Below are positions 6,743 through 7,982 of a DNA stretch of 7,982 nt, piece after piece; position 1 is the stretch's first letter; each line of letters opens with the position of its first letter. The DNA is from Bacteroidota bacterium (GTDB lineage Bacteria > Bacteroidota > Ignavibacteria > UBA10030 > UBA6906). Where the stretch lies: positions 1-7,982 of the forward strand of contig DPLS01000356.1 in assembly GCA_003541875.1 (NCBI GenBank), in the 5' to 3' direction. A program made the translations under genes and the position numbers. The notes beneath the pieces are model-generated. The model saw only the letters and a list, made by a program, of their open reading frames with translations, was not told where the DNA came from and ran no database searches.

Positions 6743-7662
6743 GACTTGTATCCCAATCTGGCGAGCCACGCTTTATCTTCTCTCCAGTCAGCACGGACTT
6801 TCACACGCATTTCAAGAAATACGGGATGATGGAGGAAGGTTTCAATGTCTTTCCGCGCCCAACGACCAATCTGCTTCAAGGCTTCTCCCCCTTTGCCAAT
6901 CAGAATCCCTTTCTGCGAATCCCGCTCAACATAGATATCAGCACTGATGAACGTCTTCCCCGCCTCCCGCTCTTTGAATTCCGCAATATCCACTGTCGTC
7001 GAGTACGGGATCTCCTGCTGATACTTTTCAAAGATCTTCTCCCTGATAATCTCGGCGACGAAGAACCGCTCGCTCTGCTCACTGACGATATCAAGAGGAT
7101 AGAAGGGCTGATGCTGAGGAAGCTCCCGGACTATGGCTTTCAGGAGATCTGCCGTCCCGTCAAGTTTCAACGCCGACACAGGAAAGATCTCTTTGAATGC
7201 AAATGCCTTCGAGTAGAAATCGATAACGGGCAGGATCTCAACCTTGTTGACGAGATCGGCCTTATTGATCACGAGGATGACAGGCTTCTGCAGTCCCTTC
7301 AATCTAGAAAAAGCTTCTTCGTGGGTGAGGTCAACACCGACCTTCGGATCAGTCGCATCAATCATGAAGAGAACAACATCCGCATCTTCGAGAGCTGAAG
7401 AAGCGAACGCCATCATTGCCTCGTGCAGCAGGTACTTCGGTTTGATGATACCGGGCGTATCGAGAAAGATCACCTGATGCTCGTTCGTCGAAAGGAGGCC
7501 AAGAACCTTGTGTCGCGTCGTCTGCGGCTTCGGCGTCACAATGGAGAGCTTCTGCCCCATCAGGCCGTTCATCAATGTGGATTTGCCCACATTCGGCTCG
7601 CCGATAATGGCAACATAGCCGCAACGGAAGTTGTCGCTTATGTTGAATTGTTGTTCACTCAT
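6739..7662 (-). CDS. era: GTPase Era, 30S ribosome assembly factor
   Basis: Era binds the 3' end of 16S rRNA and helps mature the small ribosomal subunit; it is essential in many bacteria. With the ATG at 7662 it has 307 residues, the family norm. The GTPase domain has G1 GEPNVGKST (21-29), G2 within PQTTRH (46-51), G3 DTPG (68-71), G4 NKAD (133-136) and G5 SAL (163-165). A linker RFFVAEIIREKIF leads to the KH RNA-binding domain with the GILIGKGGEALKQIG loop at about 252-266. The end LARLGYKS is typical of the family. An in-frame TTG at 7668 is less likely, because it lies in the T-run of the upstream terminator. No Shine-Dalgarno motif is visible: the six bases before the ATG are TTGTCT and before them comes the terminator. 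The stop overlaps the permease start as ATGA, so era probably leads the block. Confidence 0.97.
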   Translation of the reverse strand: MSEQQFNISDNFRCGYVAIIGEPNVGKSTLMNGLMGQKLSIVTPKPQTTRHKVLGLLSTNEHQVIFLDTPGIIKPKYLLHEAMMAFASSALEDADVVLFMIDATDPKVGVDLTHEEAFSRLKGLQKPVILVINKADLVNKVEILPVIDFYSKAFAFKEIFPVSALKLDGTADLLKAIVRELPQHQPFYPLDIVSEQSERFFVAEIIREKIFEKYQQEIPYSTTVDIAEFKEREAGKTFISADIYVERDSQKGILIGKGGEALKQIGRWARKDIETFLHHPVFLEMRVKVRADWREDKAWLARLGYKS

Positions 7663-7666
7663 AGAC

Positions 7667-7696
7667 AAAAAACCCCGTCGCCATATCGTACGGGGT
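7667..7696 (-). terminator. Rho-independent terminator between glnB and era
   Basis: Reading the minus strand, ACCCCGT (plus 7696-7690) pairs with ACGGGGT (plus 7678-7672) around an 11-base loop that can gain two more C-G pairs. Six T residues (plus 7672-7667) follow, the first of which also closes the stem. It lies 40 bases after the glnB stop and is the only textbook intrinsic terminator in the window. The T-run ends only 4 bases before the era ATG, which is unusually close. Thus it may double as an attenuator or 5'-leader hairpin for the era block. Confidence 0.85.
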
Positions 7697-7704
7697 CAAT
7701 CAAT

Positions 7705-7727
7705 TTTTGACCTTTGCCTTTTGACCT
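7705..7727. repeat. Short direct repeat TTTTGACCT
   Basis: Two copies of TTTTGACCT (7705-7713 and 7719-7727 on the plus strand) are separated by TTGCC, giving a 14-base period. They lie between the glnB stop and the terminator stem. Similar runs of alternating TTTTGAC and TTTTGCC occur between genes in some Bacteroidetes-like genomes, which is recollection and not searched here. No function is apparent; a tandem protein-binding site is possible. Confidence 0.45.
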
Positions 7728-7736
7728 GTACTTTTC

Positions 7737-7982
<246 letters not shown>

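Overview
The window looks like chromosomal DNA from a Bacteroidetes/Chlorobi-group bacterium, most likely on the Ignavibacteria/Kryptonia/Kapabacteria side. This is an inference. The main clue is the C-terminal domain of the secreted aminopeptidase, which carries the phrase FQNYPNPFNP, then VYDILGRE, and ends SGLYFYRL...MLLLR. That is the FlgD-like, type IX-secretion-associated tail common in those lineages. The housekeeping genes are mixed with genes for secreted proteins, and one clear AAGGAGA ribosome binding site is present.

All confident genes are on the minus strand, so they read from high to low coordinates. The order is: the C-terminal part of a P-II nitrogen regulator (glnB, cut by the right edge); a strong rho-independent terminator; era (ribosome-assembly GTPase); a DMT/EamA-family permease joined to era by an ATGA overlap; a secreted M1 zinc aminopeptidase whose start lies inside the permease gene; and uvrC (nucleotide excision repair endonuclease). 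The era-permease-aminopeptidase-uvrC block has overlaps or short gaps and is probably one transcription unit. The four functions (30S maturation, metabolite export or import, extracellular peptide digestion, DNA repair) do not form an obvious pathway.

Downstream of uvrC is a stretch of about 945 bases without a confident gene (924-1868). It holds a possible 54-residue plus-strand ORF that converges on uvrC, with two stem-loops between their stop codons. The left end is the N-terminal 307 residues of a secreted LamG/concanavalin-like domain protein that runs off the window.

No new multi-gene system is visible. The best second-look items are: two different GC-rich palindromic elements that appear to be inserted in frame into the sorting domain of the aminopeptidase; the glnB terminator that abuts the era start codon and leaves almost no room for an era promoter or ribosome binding site; and the small ORF with its flanking hairpins.
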